DNA of 64,000 bases from Aplysia californica (taxonomy: Eukaryota; Mollusca; Gastropoda; Aplysiida; Aplysiidae). The stretch lies in the NCBI RefSeq assembly GCF_000002075.1, contig NW_004797938.1, forward strand, positions 117,017 to 181,016. The letters are read 5' to 3'. Under the pieces are notes generated by a model, which saw nothing but the letters and a program-made list of their open reading frames with translations, did not search any database and had not been told where the DNA came from. This document shows, one piece after another, positions 25,195 to 36,400 of this stretch (the stretch's first letter is position 1; each line of letters opens with the position of its first letter). The position numbers were made by a program, and so were the translations under genes.

Positions 25195-28100
25195 GAGACA
25201 GAGAGAAAGAGATAGAGAGACAGAGAGAAAGAGAACTGGAAAAGTAAAACAAGAGTTACACAACAAGACTCAGCAAAAACAAATATCAAGATATGCTTGG
25301 ACATAAAAAGATGAGTGGGCAACTTACGTGGAATGAGCTGCGAATCTGGATGGTAGCTGTATCTGTAGAGTTCCCGTATATGGATGCCCGTGTGGGTGGT
25401 TTCTGCAAAAAATCTGATATTTTCCCGACCAAACATCCCTTCCACACCAAAGTTGTCGATCAGAAACTGCATAATTCGACTGGCTTTTTCAACCTGCAGA
25501 AGTAAAATAAAACAAGAAGGAGAGTTAAGCAAAAGTGAAAAAATAAATAAACTTTGAAAAATAAACAAATAAAGCACAGAAAATAATGTCCTATCTCCTT
25601 CCATTATACATAGCACAAAAAGCATTTTCTCAATCTTGCTGCTAACATTTGCAAAATAAAATCACTTAAAACAACACACTATAAAACTCCGAAATAATAA
25701 CCCTGAATTCTATAACATATAATCCTTCAATTGGACAGCTTGTTTAGGTTGGGTTTTTACCCATCATCAGAGAGTGGATGAAAGGGGCAAGTCACATGCA
25801 CTGGTGTCTGTGGTGTGGCTGTTAGGCTTTCCGCCATTTCCTGCTCTATTTTCAAGAGAGTAAGTTGGTTTTTTTATCATCTCCGCCTGTCTACTGAAAT
25901 GTATCCCACTCAACCAGGGTAGCCCATGACAGCCAAGATAAAAACAGCCCATTTCTCAAATTATCAAAATTGTGTTAAGAGCGGCATAAAACACTAAAAA
26001 TTTCAAGCCACAGGTTTAAACACAATTTCATATCCCTAGCAAGACAGACTTGATTGCCTGTTTCTACGCCAGGCCCTCACCTTAGCAGGATCTTCGGCAC
26101 ACGTGTGGAACATGCTCCCCGCCACGCTACGCGACAGAGCCTCCACCGACATACAGTTCACCTCCGAGTATGTCACGATCCGGAACCAGGTCCCGAAGAG
26201 TAAGGCAACCAGCTGCTGGTGGGTCGGAGACAACGTCTCGATGAAACTGGCAGGAAAGAAGTACAAGCAATAAACATTGAGAAACTAATAATGAGAAAGA
26301 AAAGCAATCGTAACAATGAGAAAGACAATGTGTCAACGAAACAGTTGCCGGAAAGCAGTATAAACAATAAACACTGCGAAAAAAACCAGGCCAAACAATT
26401 TCAAACCAAGAACCTTTCCAATAGAAAGGGAAAGTGTAATACATATTTTTTTTAAATACAAAAACACATCAACACTTCAGACCTCTCTTTTAGACACATT
26501 TTTTTTAAAATTCTGAATTCAGGAGCTATTGTGAGAATGCAACTCTTAATATCATGATCAGTGTTTCACTGTGGTGCGGTTGGTTTTAAACTTGACCACA
26601 ACCGAACAGTTCAAATTATGAAACCATGAAGGGCCTCATCTTTTTTCACTCTTCCTAGAACATTTCCCGTTAGCCTAGTCACTTGTTCAGGGAATTAAGC
26701 ATGCCACCTTCAAAAAGACCTCTCTAGAGTAACAAAGAGTGTTTGTTGGAGTAAAAAAAAGCAGGCACCAATACAATAATCGTCATCTAGTGCAAGGCAA
26801 GAGTAAGCCAGACAGAACTGATAACAGGAAAGAGAAAAATGGGTCCTAAAATTTGTGCCCTCCAACCACCTCACACACACGAAGTGCATGACATATACAT
26901 GAAATAATAAACATGCAAAAAGAGAAAATTAGCCGCACCAATTTCCCTTCTTCTAGTCAGTCCAGTACATTTATTTTCTTCAACAAGCTGTGTGTCAAGA
27001 AACCAGCATCTGTAGGGTGACAGTTAGGGTTTTTGCCATCGCATGCGGAAAACTTGGTCTTTTTATTGAGTTTCTTCATCTCTCAGCCTGCCTCCTAGAC
27101 GATCAAAATTGTATCGCAGGAGGCGTAAAACATTTACAAGCTTGCTAGCTTTTTCAAATCCTAATCAGGGATACCCATCATTACAACATCAGATTACCCC
27201 ACACTGAACAAAATTACATCAAATAGAACTCGTTTTGGTGTAGTGCATGTGATACGGCTCTAAAATTTCCAACTGCTGAATCCGGGGCTGTCTCTGGAAA
27301 TTCAGGACAGTTGGAAAACTTGCATGTGTACAAATAGCATCGTGAAGACAGTATGCGAGACTCTGTCAGGCATTACCTGTGCACAGCTTCGATCTGCTCC
27401 ATCTTCTGGGGCAAGGTCAGCACCTGGAGCAGTTGCTCCTCTCCCTCCGGGGTAAACACACCCCCAGGGATCTTCAGAAGGAATTTCTGAAAGAGAAAAA
27501 AACAAACAATAAAAGACACAGGAAATAATAGCTCATCCATCATATATAACTGTCCGCTCCATGAATTTGTTAGTTTTTCTGGTTTTATTTGAGTTAATGG
27601 ATGGCACTTTTCACACAGACAAGTCATTCAAGCTTCACAACAGGAATGGGCCTCTTATCACAGTATTGTCCGTTTTGTTTTAGTATTGGAAGGGCGGGGG
27701 GATAGGGAGGCAGAAAGACAAGTTTAATGCCATACTTGACTCAACTAGGTCATTTAAAATGAGGACCAACAATTGTTAAGGGTCGATCCTTTGCTGGGCT
27801 GGATTTTTGGCAGACAAGTAGGCACTAAGTAGAGTTGGACAGAAAAGAGAAAAGCTCTATGAAAGGACCAAATTACTACAGCAAAGACATGATGACACAT
27901 TAGTGGCACCCCATGTGAGCATGTGAGCGTGTGTGTGCTTGATTTCCCTCTGCATCAAACAGCAAACAACTATATCCCTTGAGAGGAAACTATCAACAGC
28001 AAATCTTCATTTTCATAACCTAGAAATTGGTTGGTTATATTGTTTTCATTATACATTTTACAATGAGTAGCGAGCCTTCACTACACGAGAGTGACTGTAA

Positions 28101-29749
28101 TTTGCATGACTAAAAGGAAAAAACAATACAATTTTACCAACTGATCCCAAAAGCCTCTTGGTACCACAAAGAAAACTTTCAAGACTAATCAAAAACAAAA
28201 CTTTTATATCATTAACAGCCTTATGTGGAGTTTGGAATAATAAATAAAGTATCAGTAATTGAAGAAGAGAGTTCTGGAACCTACCTTGCTCAAAAAGGGA
28301 CTAAGGACTGACAGAATTCAAAACACATGATTTTCATAACTGTGACGGGATGACCCACCTTTACCACAGAGGCCAAAGTGTAGAAACTGTAGTTGGAATA
28401 AATTACTTGTTTCCCTTCAGTGAGGCGCTTGACAATGCGCCTTGTGTCATTGGGATTCCCTGGCCTCCGGAAAACATCAGCGGTTGCTACCCCTTCCTTG
28501 GCAATAAACACCAGTATATCCTTTGGACAGAAAAAACAGTAGAAAATTTGAAACTCTCAGAATGATATAGCCAAAAAATTAGAAAGCAGACGTGACACTT
28601 CCTTTTCCTATTTGTGACCTAACGACAAATCTGCACTAAACAGAGTGCCTACCAGTTGGAAAACAATTTTATTGTCAGTTTTGAAATCAAAAACCCTGAA
28701 AAATCTCACTGATGGTGAGTGAGTAATGAAATGCAATCAATTCAACAAATTTCTTGCCTCAACTTTAACAGGTATGGCTATCGTAAAGAAAATTGAAGGA
28801 CTCTTCAAGACAAAAAAACATTTTCAGATTCAGTATTGAAATAAAATAAACAAAAGGGCTTTTCACAGATAAAAATGTCAACTTGTCTATAACTTTATAC
28901 CATCACCAACTAAAACCAATGCATTAACATTATAATTTATTTTGCAAAGCTGCTTTTACCACAAGGGGCCCTGGTAAATAGCCATGTTTCAAGGCTGATG
29001 AAAGCGAAGCTCCAAACTTGAGCCTGTGGAAACAAGGAAAATACAATTATTAACTTACAACTGCCTCTTCTGTATAAAAAGTAGGGCAATTTTTGGTAAT
29101 ACCACACGCACCTTGATTTACTAAGGGCAAAAAAGACAATTTTACTAAAATGTACAAAGACAACCTCAGCAACATGTTGTTGCAAGAAAAATTAGTAACT
29201 TCATTTGACTCTATACTTTACATGGTGAGTACAATTATATTTAGACCTGGTTACAAGATAAACTTTGATTAAACATAGATGTTACTTAAACACATTTGAA
29301 TACGAAAAAGGAATATGTATGTATTTCTTAAGTTAGTCTCTCCTCTTCAATATTATATCTTGTCTTTATAAAAGTGAATCAGTTTAAAAGCAAACACTTT
29401 TATTTATAACAAAAAATACCATGTTGCCTTTTCAAAGACATGCAGGGATATATATCTGTCCCCTCTACCAGTATTACCAGTTCAATCAATTTTCTATAAT
29501 TAAGAAAAAAAAAAAGAAACAGTACATCGATCCATTTTAGTAACCAACCCAAAAAAAAACAGTACATGATAAAAATTGTCAACACTTCACCACTGGTGAC
29601 AAATAACACCAATACTGGCTGTAGGACTTACTTCTGAGAGCGGAACACCTCTGCCTGCGAGCTGCGATCAGACACGCATCCACTAAAGACATTGCGAAAC
29701 ATGGCAGGATCCCAAAAGACGTGCTTTCCCCTCAGCTCCAAAATATAAA
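16160..29749 (-). CDS. RhoGAP-domain protein, TAGAP/ARHGAP20-like; eight coding exons, 5' end unresolved
   Basis: Exons (5' to 3'): 29632-29749, 28960-29023, 28359-28520, 27377-27486, 26081-26246, 25328-25493, 18116-18390, 16160-17587. The frame is continuous (about 829 codons) and all junctions are GT/AG. The GAP domain spans exons two to six: KFGASLSSALKHGYLPGPLV, then VFIAKEGVATADVFRRPGN (arginine-finger region), ASVVKKFLLKIPGG, and NCMSVEALSRSVAGSMF. The order and the preceding LFGxSL-like motif resemble TAGAP and ARHGAP20, but I cannot assign an orthologue. RhoGAPs stimulate GTP hydrolysis by Rho-family GTPases at membranes and the cytoskeleton. After the domain come a conserved-looking helix (RPKSLEDNLNEVRSHYQ, then RLRQRSDWFLSP) and a disordered tail. 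The most 5' exon placed starts inside a codon, so at least one more exon is missing. Confidence 0.85.
17750..18065. repeat. Degenerate tandem repeat in the last RhoGAP intron
   Basis: About five diverged units built on gtggccgagtttaccag with attcacttcaca spacers, roughly 60-80 bp each, fill the intron between the last two coding exons. Confidence 0.6.
18116..18390 (-). CDS. RhoGAP gene: acidic linker exon
   Basis: The exon contributes 91 codons plus 2 nt. It starts (V)RSDFIEVTRVGN, runs through an acidic stretch DDDDEDDDDDDDED, then SQSPEPSPG and the end APEVSLVPSPEVSK, and joins the last exon in phase 0. The 3' splice site is a tandem CAGCAG: using the first or second AG gives Pro-Val or Leu across the junction without shifting the frame. 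Confidence 0.8.
18432..18655. repeat. Two-copy tandem duplication in a RhoGAP intron
   Basis: The segment with gtgaaacacaagtatat and catgaac near 18480-18525 is repeated in diverged form near 18605-18650, about 125 bp away. Confidence 0.6.
18684..18785. repeat. (TG)n microsatellite
   Basis: A TG run of about 100 bp with four TGTC interruptions, followed by a less regular TG-rich region to about 18890. Confidence 0.95.
19572..19894 (-). mobile_element. Non-autonomous piggyBac-like element with a transposase N-terminal remnant
   Basis: TTAA is found at both outer ends (19572-19575 and 19891-19894), the target site of piggyBac. Inside them, the left end TTAACCCATTGAACCCTGAC pairs with the right end, whose reverse complement is TTAACCCTTTGAGCCCTTGC. 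On the minus strand a 43-codon frame reads TVFTAQDVIDYFQDLFELD and then PEWDMESDSDG before a stop. That resembles the acidic N-terminus of PGBD4-type transposases; this comparison is from memory. The catalytic region is absent. Confidence 0.65.
20508..20620. repeat. (CAGA)n microsatellite
   Basis: Long runs of CAGACAGA with GAGA interruptions. A purine-rich stretch continues to about 20830. Open frames on both strands here are low complexity. Confidence 0.9.
21136..21187. repeat. (CT)n(AT)n microsatellite beside a SINE
   Basis: A CT run of about 34 bp passes directly into an AT run of about 18 bp, which abuts the tRNA-like head of the SINE. Confidence 0.9.
21188..21537 (+). mobile_element. 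tRNA-derived SINE, full length
   Basis: The head has an A box (TGGCCTAGTGGTTAGGC) and a B box (GGTTCGAATCC) at tRNA spacing. The body includes ttcctcacttcacccaggtg and GCGCTATACAAATGCTATC, and ends in an (ATT)n tail. A 5'-truncated minus-strand copy lies at about 45660-45830, and a related 3' end at 59595-59665. The pol III promoter looks intact. Confidence 0.85.
23225..23410 (-). mobile_element. Hairpin-tail SINE copy
   Basis: The tail hairpin is GGCACTT...AAGTGTC, followed (on the plus strand) by the shared body gttataagagtaacaaacac...gataggagtagg...cctgccaaccactcaca. The element reads in the minus direction, the same as the host gene. Confidence 0.7.
23812..24008. repeat. Two-copy tandem duplication, about 98 bp unit
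   Basis: Both units contain GCAATTCATAGATGTTCTAG and caatttaaaaacaaaacaatt. They differ at only a few positions, so the duplication is fairly recent. Confidence 0.85.
24206..24451. mobile_element. MITE family B, copy 2
   Basis: About 246 bp, same ends and interior as 7462-7706. The flanks carry atat on both sides (24202-24205 and 24452-24455), a possible short target duplication that copy 1 does not share. Confidence 0.8.
25328..29023 (-). CDS. RhoGAP catalytic domain exons
   Basis: Five exons (28960-29023, 28359-28520, 27377-27486, 26081-26246, 25328-25493) encode about 221 residues covering the GAP fold. The arginine finger is kept (first R of DVFRRPGN). The block that reads KxFLRELP in most family members reads KKFLLKIP, so the invariant lysine is kept but the usual second arginine is Leu or Lys. 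The block that usually reads NxMxxxNLA reads NCMSVEALS, so the second asparagine is Ala. The domain ends with a helix, ASRIMQFLIDNFG, comparable to VKTLVEFLIDNCF of TAGAP. The changed positions suggest weaker or altered GAP activity; that is inference. Confidence 0.82.
26745..26885 (-). mobile_element. SINE with GATGTGCTTT-type tail, diverged copy
   Basis: The plus strand shows tgttggagtaaaaaaaagcag, then gagtaagccagacagaactg, and ccctccaaccacc, the same order as the better copies at 54405-54545 and 52921-53060. Confidence 0.5.
29632..29749 (-). CDS. RhoGAP gene: most 5' exon placed
   Basis: The exon reads YILELRGKHVFWDPAMF and then FRSQK, and splices to KFGASL of the GAP domain (donor GTAAGT). 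The acceptor is a good pyrimidine tract ending in GAAG. The frame entering the exon has phase 1 and is closed just upstream, so a further 5' exon is required. If translation instead starts at the internal ATG (DPAM), the protein would begin about 14 residues into this exon. Confidence 0.65.
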
Positions 29750-30087
29750 CTTCAAAAGAAAAAACAGAGACCAAGACTCAGCCCATCACAGTCAGGACTG
29801 GCTGCCTTGTCTTAGCCGCATCTCTCTGCGCAGCAGCAGCCAATGTAACAATCCATCTCAGCCTGGAAACCATCTCCGGATCACACTGCTGCGGGAGACA
29901 ATATAAACAATCAGATTTTAATTCCGATTTTAGAATAAAGGGTTATAAACCAATAAAAATTGAAATATATAGCACACTCTCTTCCTGGCTATTATTCTGC
30001 TTTCAAGTCATAATAAGTTGAAGCTGTGGTATTTACAAGACGTTTTTCAATCTCATTTATGGATAGTAGGATAAGTAGAATGGCCGC

Positions 30088-31026
30088 GGCTATTCGGACT
30101 CTGTTAGGACTTAACACATTACACCCTAAGGGCCTGGACGGGAAGTCCGTTGTTAGATCCTAAGCAAGGGGAAAGAACCCACCTCCCGTGAATACTAGCC
30201 TTTAAAAAACACATTTTAAAAATACTAAACAAATTCCAAAAATCCTGAAAAAATAAAAGTTAAAAAGAAAACTGAATGTAGTTTCAGAAAAATATAACTT
30301 TATGTATGCGCAAACTGTTGGAAATGTTCTAACTTAAGTTCAATCGGGGTGTCCGACCCATCACTCTCACTCTCAGCCTCGCGGTCGGGCCCTAGATCTA
30401 GATCTAAATTCTAATTTCTCCGTCTGATCAATCGGAATCGCCCCAAACTTCCTACAACGTTTTCATCAAAATCTGAGCCATCTGATTTGTCACAAGCTCG
30501 TTTTTGCTCAAATCCATCATTATTTCCGTTTTCGAACTCAATTGTGTCCCTTTTCAACAAGTCGAGGCACTTTCGAAGTGTCGGTAACGCGATCGCACTT
30601 CGATCAGCTCTAATACTAAAACTACTGGCCCGAAAAATTTCGTTTCGGTATCAAACGAAAGAAGAAACTTTTTGCTATACTATGCAAATCAAAATCCCGG
30701 CCCCAGAGTCTCGTCAAGGCGAGACTTTCGTTTCTAAAGACGCTGGGTCGGCGCGGGCGGTTCCGGGCGAGTCAGGGTGGAGCGCTTAAGGGAATTCCCG
30801 GGCGATCCCGGGCGAGTTAGGGTGTAATGTGTTAAACTCCAATGCGCGAGCGCAATCACTAACAAATGGAGGCCTACAGTGGTGATCCAGTTCGAATAGC
30901 AACGGGAGACTATTCGGACTCGAGTATAGACCTCGCTTACGGTACAACCGGTGATTGCGCACGCGCACTGGAATTTGAATCTCAATAGCCTCCAGCGGCT
31001 GTTCGGACTCGAGTCCGAATAGCCAC
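30088..31026. mobile_element. Older inverted-repeat element interrupted by a piggyBac insertion
   Basis: GGCTATTCGGACTC at the left (about 30089) is answered by gagtccgaatagcc at the right (about 31012). Inner inverted arms ccaatgcgcgagcgcaatcac and gtgattgcgcacgcgcactgg lie at 30840-30860 and 30950-30972. The element at 30111-30835 sits inside it, so it is the younger of the two. Confidence 0.55.
30111..30835 (-). mobile_element. piggyBac-like non-autonomous element
   Basis: A 725 bp element with TTAA at both ends and perfect 19 bp terminal inverted repeats TTAACACATTACACCCTAA. Near the right end a ggcgagtYagggtg motif occurs twice. On the minus strand a frame with RKCLDLLKRD and the acidic KSDGSDFDEN, and a neighbouring frame with DREAESESDGSD, look like remnants of a transposase N-terminus. 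No catalytic domain is present. Confidence 0.7.
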
Positions 31027-31293
31027 TTCAAAGTAGAATACCGTGTTCAAAAATACTAAAAGTGTCATTAATATAAATTTCCATTAGGATTACACCATAG
31101 CTGGCAGAATCTGTACAGGTAAAGAGAAACAATCAGCAGTACAGAGACATAATGATAAATTTTAAAACGAAGTGTATACAGACCCGGTAACCGGGAAGTC
31201 ACGAAGTATACAGACCCGGTAGGGGAACTCTTTTTTTATTTCGGGAAGTTTCAGCCCCCAGACCCGGTAGAAATCTAGTGTGTGTGTGTGTGC

Positions 31294-31309
<16 letters not shown>

Positions 31310-31346
<37 letters not shown>

Positions 31347-31365
31347 AGAGAGAGAGAGGGAGAGA

Positions 31366-31415
<50 letters not shown>
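31310..31415. repeat. (GA)n microsatellite
   Basis: A GA tract with G-run interruptions, preceded by (TG)n and ending in a run of 12 G. Confidence 0.9.
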
Positions 31416-31416
<1 letters not shown>

Positions 31417-31548
31417 GGTTGCTAGCAAAATGTATATGACATGCCCCAGTTGGCAGCTAGACAAACATAGAATTAGAGTGGGAAATAGGTGGGGACAAAG
31501 AAAGACAGAGACAAACAAAGAAAAAGAGAAGGCGAGCTATACACAGAG

Positions 31549-31694
<146 letters not shown>

Positions 31695-33504
31695 GGCTCG
31701 ATTGAAATTATGACATTGTAACTTGTTCTTTTCTTCAAATTGTGATTCCTCCATCCAACTCCAAAACGGAGGAAAAACGATCGTTCATCGAAAAGACATC
31801 CGCAATCTTCATTTAGATCTAGGCTAGCCGCGAAACTAGATCAAAGATTTAAGTCTGTCTGTCTAGATCTAGATCTAGACCATAGATCTTGAAGAACCTA
31901 GGTCTACCCTGAGCCAAGAGGGCGCTGAAACTCTCCGAAATCACAAAAGAGTTCCTTTACCGGGTCTGTATACTTTGTGACTTTGTTCCCGGTTATCGGG
32001 TCTGTATACACTCCCATTTTAAAAAGTTTATTTAAATATTTCAAAAGATCTAGAATCTAGAAGACAACATTGTTGAGCCACTAAAACTGAAACGTCATGC
32101 TTACTCAACTTAATAAAAATTTGTAAGCAGCAACGGAACTTGGTTTTGGCTTTTATTTTATAATGTATCAGCCAGACAGGTAAGAATGTCTTTTAATTTC
32201 CTAAGGGTGACTATGTAATACCACAGTACGGGTACAGGGACTCACAGTACAAAAGCTTAGAAAAGGCAAAGGGACACTACTACAAGCCTAGCACTTCAAA
32301 TAAATATTGGCCAGTCTGATCATCATAGTCATAGATAGTCATAAACTCTACCAATGCTAGAACTAGAAGTATGTCAACGAAAATTATAAGAAAATAATAA
32401 GACCAAGATGTAGATCTAGATGTCCTAGAATCTAGATCTAGATCAGATAGATCTCGATTTCCAGAGAACTTGATTTTGATTCAACAACAAGAACCACAAA
32501 CAATAACACCATCACTTACACTTTTTCAAACTAACCACCCAACCTCATTCAATATCACACAAAAATAAATAATCATTGCTACTGAAAAATACTGCAGTAG
32601 TTTTAGTTTTGATTTTGAGCCCCCAGAAGTATGTACTGGTTAAGTCACAAGGAAAACAAACTTAATCTTTCAACAAGTTTCAAAACGATCACTTGTAGAT
32701 TGCAGGTCCTTCGGGAATAGCAATGCTATGCCAGGCATGCAGACTACACATCTGATGATCTGCCCCTGTCGCGACCACTTCCTCATTCTGACATCTCTGA
32801 TATCCCGTAAAATTGAAAGACCTCTCAGTGAGCTTAGCTTCTAGCTAACATTTAAACGACCGACGATTCAATCGACACACAATTCAAAGATACCACAACA
32901 ATCAATTCCGAAGACCACAAGCACTAAGAACTGTTGCTGACCTCAATTCTTTTTCAAAAGGAAAGAGGGCGCATTCGAGCTACCTTCCGTCAGCTTCCCT
33001 CCTATCAAATAACAATTATTCAGCTTCTCCACTTACCTTTGATTTGATCAACATTATCCTACATCAATAAAATGTTCTTTCTAATCATACTCACATCCAA
33101 AACATAAAGGGGGGTGTCCCTGTGTTGCTACATTTTGGGAGAACAGAACGAAATCGATTCAATAATTTCAGGGTAGGCCGTTAGCCAGGAAGGAAAAATT
33201 AACGATAACCCGGAAGAGCTATCAGCGCAGACGGGAGTAATCCTTTAAATTTTTTTTTCGCTCCCTGCCCCCCTGCAAAATTGTGAACAACAAAAAAGTG
33301 AAACTCGTCAGTTCCAGCCGCTCGGCAAAACTGACTGTTAAACTAGTATTTTTCTCATTCTCAGTAAGGAAATGTAATAAAACCATATTGAAGAAGATCA
33401 CTAAACGTTTTCACATCATAATCATATCCTATCGACTCCGGTGTTGCTTCATTATAGTATTCTGTTTTCCCCAGCAAGAAATGAACGCACGTCAACGACT
33501 CAAC

Positions 33505-33509
<5 letters not shown>

Positions 33510-33570
<61 letters not shown>
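33510..33570. repeat. (CT)n microsatellite at the 3' end of a LINE
   Basis: About 58 bp of pure CT. On the minus strand it directly follows the LINE's ATGATGATG tail, so it may have grown from that tail. Confidence 0.95.
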
Positions 33571-33573
<3 letters not shown>

Positions 33574-33589
33574 ATTTGAGGATGCATCA

Positions 33590-34720
33590 TCATCATTGTT
33601 GCCTTTCTCACCCTGCACCAACGTATAGGCCACGGACAAACACCGTCCACCTTTCTCCATCCTGGGCTAGCCTCTTGATGTTATTCCATGTCTTCCCACT
33701 TTTCTGTACATCGATTTCTGTGATTCTTCTCCAGGTTCCACGCGGTCTTCCCCTTGATCTCTTACCCTGTGGGTTCCAATCCAAAACTGTCCTTGTTATG
33801 CAGCTGCCTGACTTCCTGAGAGTGAGAGTATGTCCAATCCATCCCCACCGCCGTCTTCTTGCCTCATCTCTGACTGGGATCTGTCTTGTTTTCCTTAACA
33901 CTTCCACATTGGTAACCCTGTCTGTCCATCTGATCCTCAGTAACTTTCTTAGACACCTGTTCAAGAAAACCTGGATCCTCTTTATGCAAGTCTGTGATGC
34001 GTTCCATGTCTCACATCCATACAACAGGACCGACTTCACATTTGAATTGAAAATCCTCAGCTTTGTTCGAAGTGAGATATCTCTGGTCTTCCAAATCCTA
34101 TCCAAAGATATGAAAGCAGCCTGTGCTTTTCCAATGCGGGATTTTATTTCGGCACCTGTTCCTCCATTTCTGTCAATTATACTCCCAAGATATTAGAAAG
34201 ATTCAACGTTTTCTAGTGCGTTTCCTTCTATTGTGACCTGCTCCTTTCGTTGTGCATCTGTCCTTATAGGACCTTTCCGGGGTGGATCCTCAATCCAACA
34301 GACTCTGATAGGCTGTTTAAAATTAATACTGAAGTCTTTGCTTGCATCTGTTCTTGGGTGTGCGACAGAAGCGCCAAGTCGTCTGCAAAATCCAGATCGT
34401 CCAACTGTGTCCATGGTGTCCACTGTATACTATATCTGTGTCCTCTGGTGGTTTCCTTCATCAGCCAGTCGACTGCCAATATGAAGAGAAACGGTGATAA
34501 TAAACATCCCTGTCTCACACCAGTCTTGATGTCAAAGCTGTCAGTGAGCTGGCCATCATGTACAACCCTGTTACTTGTCCCTTCGTACATGCTCTTGATG
34601 AGGTTCACTAACTTCTGTGAGATTCCGTGGTGTCTCATTATCTTCCATTATCCATAGTGTTGCTCGGTCTATACTGTCAAAAGCCTTCTCGTTGCCAAGG
34701 AAGTTGGCTATCAGCTGGGA
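33590..34720 (-). mobile_element. 5'-truncated non-LTR retrotransposon (LINE)
   Basis: The minus strand encodes reverse transcriptase motifs: EKAFDSIDRATLW near 34690, then GVRQGCLLSPFLF and the active-site box FADDLALLS near 34400. After a gap comes a C-terminal part with LRTKLRIFNSNVKSVLLYGC, RRRRWGWIGHTL and NPQGKRSRGRPRGTWRR (33.6-34.1 kb). These are typical of LINE-type polyproteins abundant in invertebrates; I do not assign a clade. The N-terminal endonuclease is missing, and the frame changes at least twice, near 34640 and between 34110 and 34260. It ends in (ATG)n. It is a dead copy. Confidence 0.88.
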
Positions 34721-36011
34721 GTTCTACTCCAGGGACTGTGTTTGAAGATGCACATGATTGTTGTTTTTTTTTAAACATAGGCGTAGATCTACTGGTATTC
34801 GGCCTCATTTTAGATTGTAAACTGTTGTAAAGCACCCAGATCCGCACTGGGCATTGTATAGGCCTACACTGTTAAATGGTAGGTCTATAAGCTCCGAGTC
34901 CTGCCGATCGGGGGCAACTTATTTGTATCAGGAAAACACATTGGGTCTTGAAGTCATGGTGCAAACGAACCTAGTTTGAAATCCTATAGATCTAGCCAAG
35001 TGGGACGTTCTTAAACTTGAAAAGTTAGATGACTTTTGAAAACTCTCCACCAGCTGGTTTTGTCGAGACGGAGTAAGAAGTTAACTTCCTCTTAAATAAA
35101 TCTTGCACTTGCAGTGTTGACACTGAAAGGGGCGTATTAAAAAGCCCACCGTATAAAAAAATAGGACAACCGACAGTTAATTCTCTTCTACTAGAGTAAG
35201 GTAACTACGTATTTTTTTAGTTTTTGCCTGGTCAATCCGTTAAAAAAAAAGTCTGGTTGATTCTTAAAACCGGTAGCCTAACCCTCTCCTTTTCTCATTG
35301 CGCCAGTGGTACATGGTGAGATGAAACAGCAATATGAGACAGCAATGTGTGAAGATGAGATTTTTAAGGGATATACAGGTGGGAAAAAGATAGGGAAGAG
35401 CAATGCGGTTTCTGAATCTGAGTACCGTTCATAAAATATGTTTAGCAGGGTAAAATATGAAGATTGTCATAAGCTAAGTTTACAATACGTTTATGAAAGT
35501 TAAAAAGAAAAAAAGGAGGAAGAAAAAACAATGTATTGAAAACAGTACACGTAAGCAATGACTCTAGTATAAGAATTACTCGACATGCAGATCTTTTACA
35601 ACTCTCTTATTAAGAGAACATCAGCTTTTGTTGTGGTTTGATTATTATTATTATTTTTTTATTTGTGGGGGAGGGGTGAGAAATTGAACGGTGGGGGCCA
35701 GAACTCACAGTTCTCAGAGAGAACAAGATGCAGCCATGAGCATCCCGAAGGGTGAGATTCACAGTCATACCCGGGTATAAAAGAGGTAAAGAACCCCCCC
35801 CCCCAAAAAAAAAACAAAAAAAAAAAAAAACCCAACAACAAACAGGTGCCAGTTTTGTTGAAGGTTTACGGCGGTATGCCGCAAGTTCCGCCAGATCGCC
35901 CACATTCTTCACTTCGATCAAGAGGTCTTGCGTAGTGTTTTTTCTATGTGTTGTTTTTTTTGGTAAGTGTTTTACGGCGCTCGCAACTGCATAAGGCATT
36001 TAAAAAGATTG

Positions 36012-36400
36012 TGTGGCGACACTGGAATCAGGCGCTCGTCATATCGGGTATATGGAGTTATTTCACTATTCCCATTTATCTCGAATAGATGATATTTTCA
36101 ATCGAAGGCGGTGGGGGTCATCTGGTATCAGGGATAAAGCTTGCGAGAAAAAAAGCCTCCAAGGTTTGATGATTTCCCTTCCATTATTTCCAATGCTTGA
36201 GTGTTTTTTGAAACTGCAAGTTTAGTTTATACACTTTTCAGTAAAATCCAGACAAAAATGTGTTTTTAAAAAGACATCTTGAGCCAAAACAACCCACCCC
36301 CTCCCCCCAAAAAAGAGAAAAAGATTGCTCAATGGTGAAAAAATACCGGTTTCTGGGATTTCATTATTTTGATGAGCGCCTTCGACAGGGAGCACACCTC
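36012..36400. mobile_element. MITE family A, copy 2 (diverged)
   Basis: The left end TGGAATCAGGCGCTCGTC and the right end gatgagcgcc correspond to the ends of 245-679. The interior shares tatggagttatt and gcgagaaaaa...caaggtttg. It is the most diverged of the three copies and its right end is decayed. Confidence 0.65.

Noticed and set aside
29755-29893. Minus-strand open stretch (CDPEMVSRLRWIVTLAAAAQ) just upstream of the first placed RhoGAP exon
   Set aside because: It would need an intron under about 60 bp, and its possible donors have the wrong phase; it could be 5' UTR but the evidence is too thin.
33441-34196. 251-codon plus-strand frame
   Set aside because: Antisense of the LINE C-terminal region plus (CT)n; the minus strand carries the recognisable motifs.
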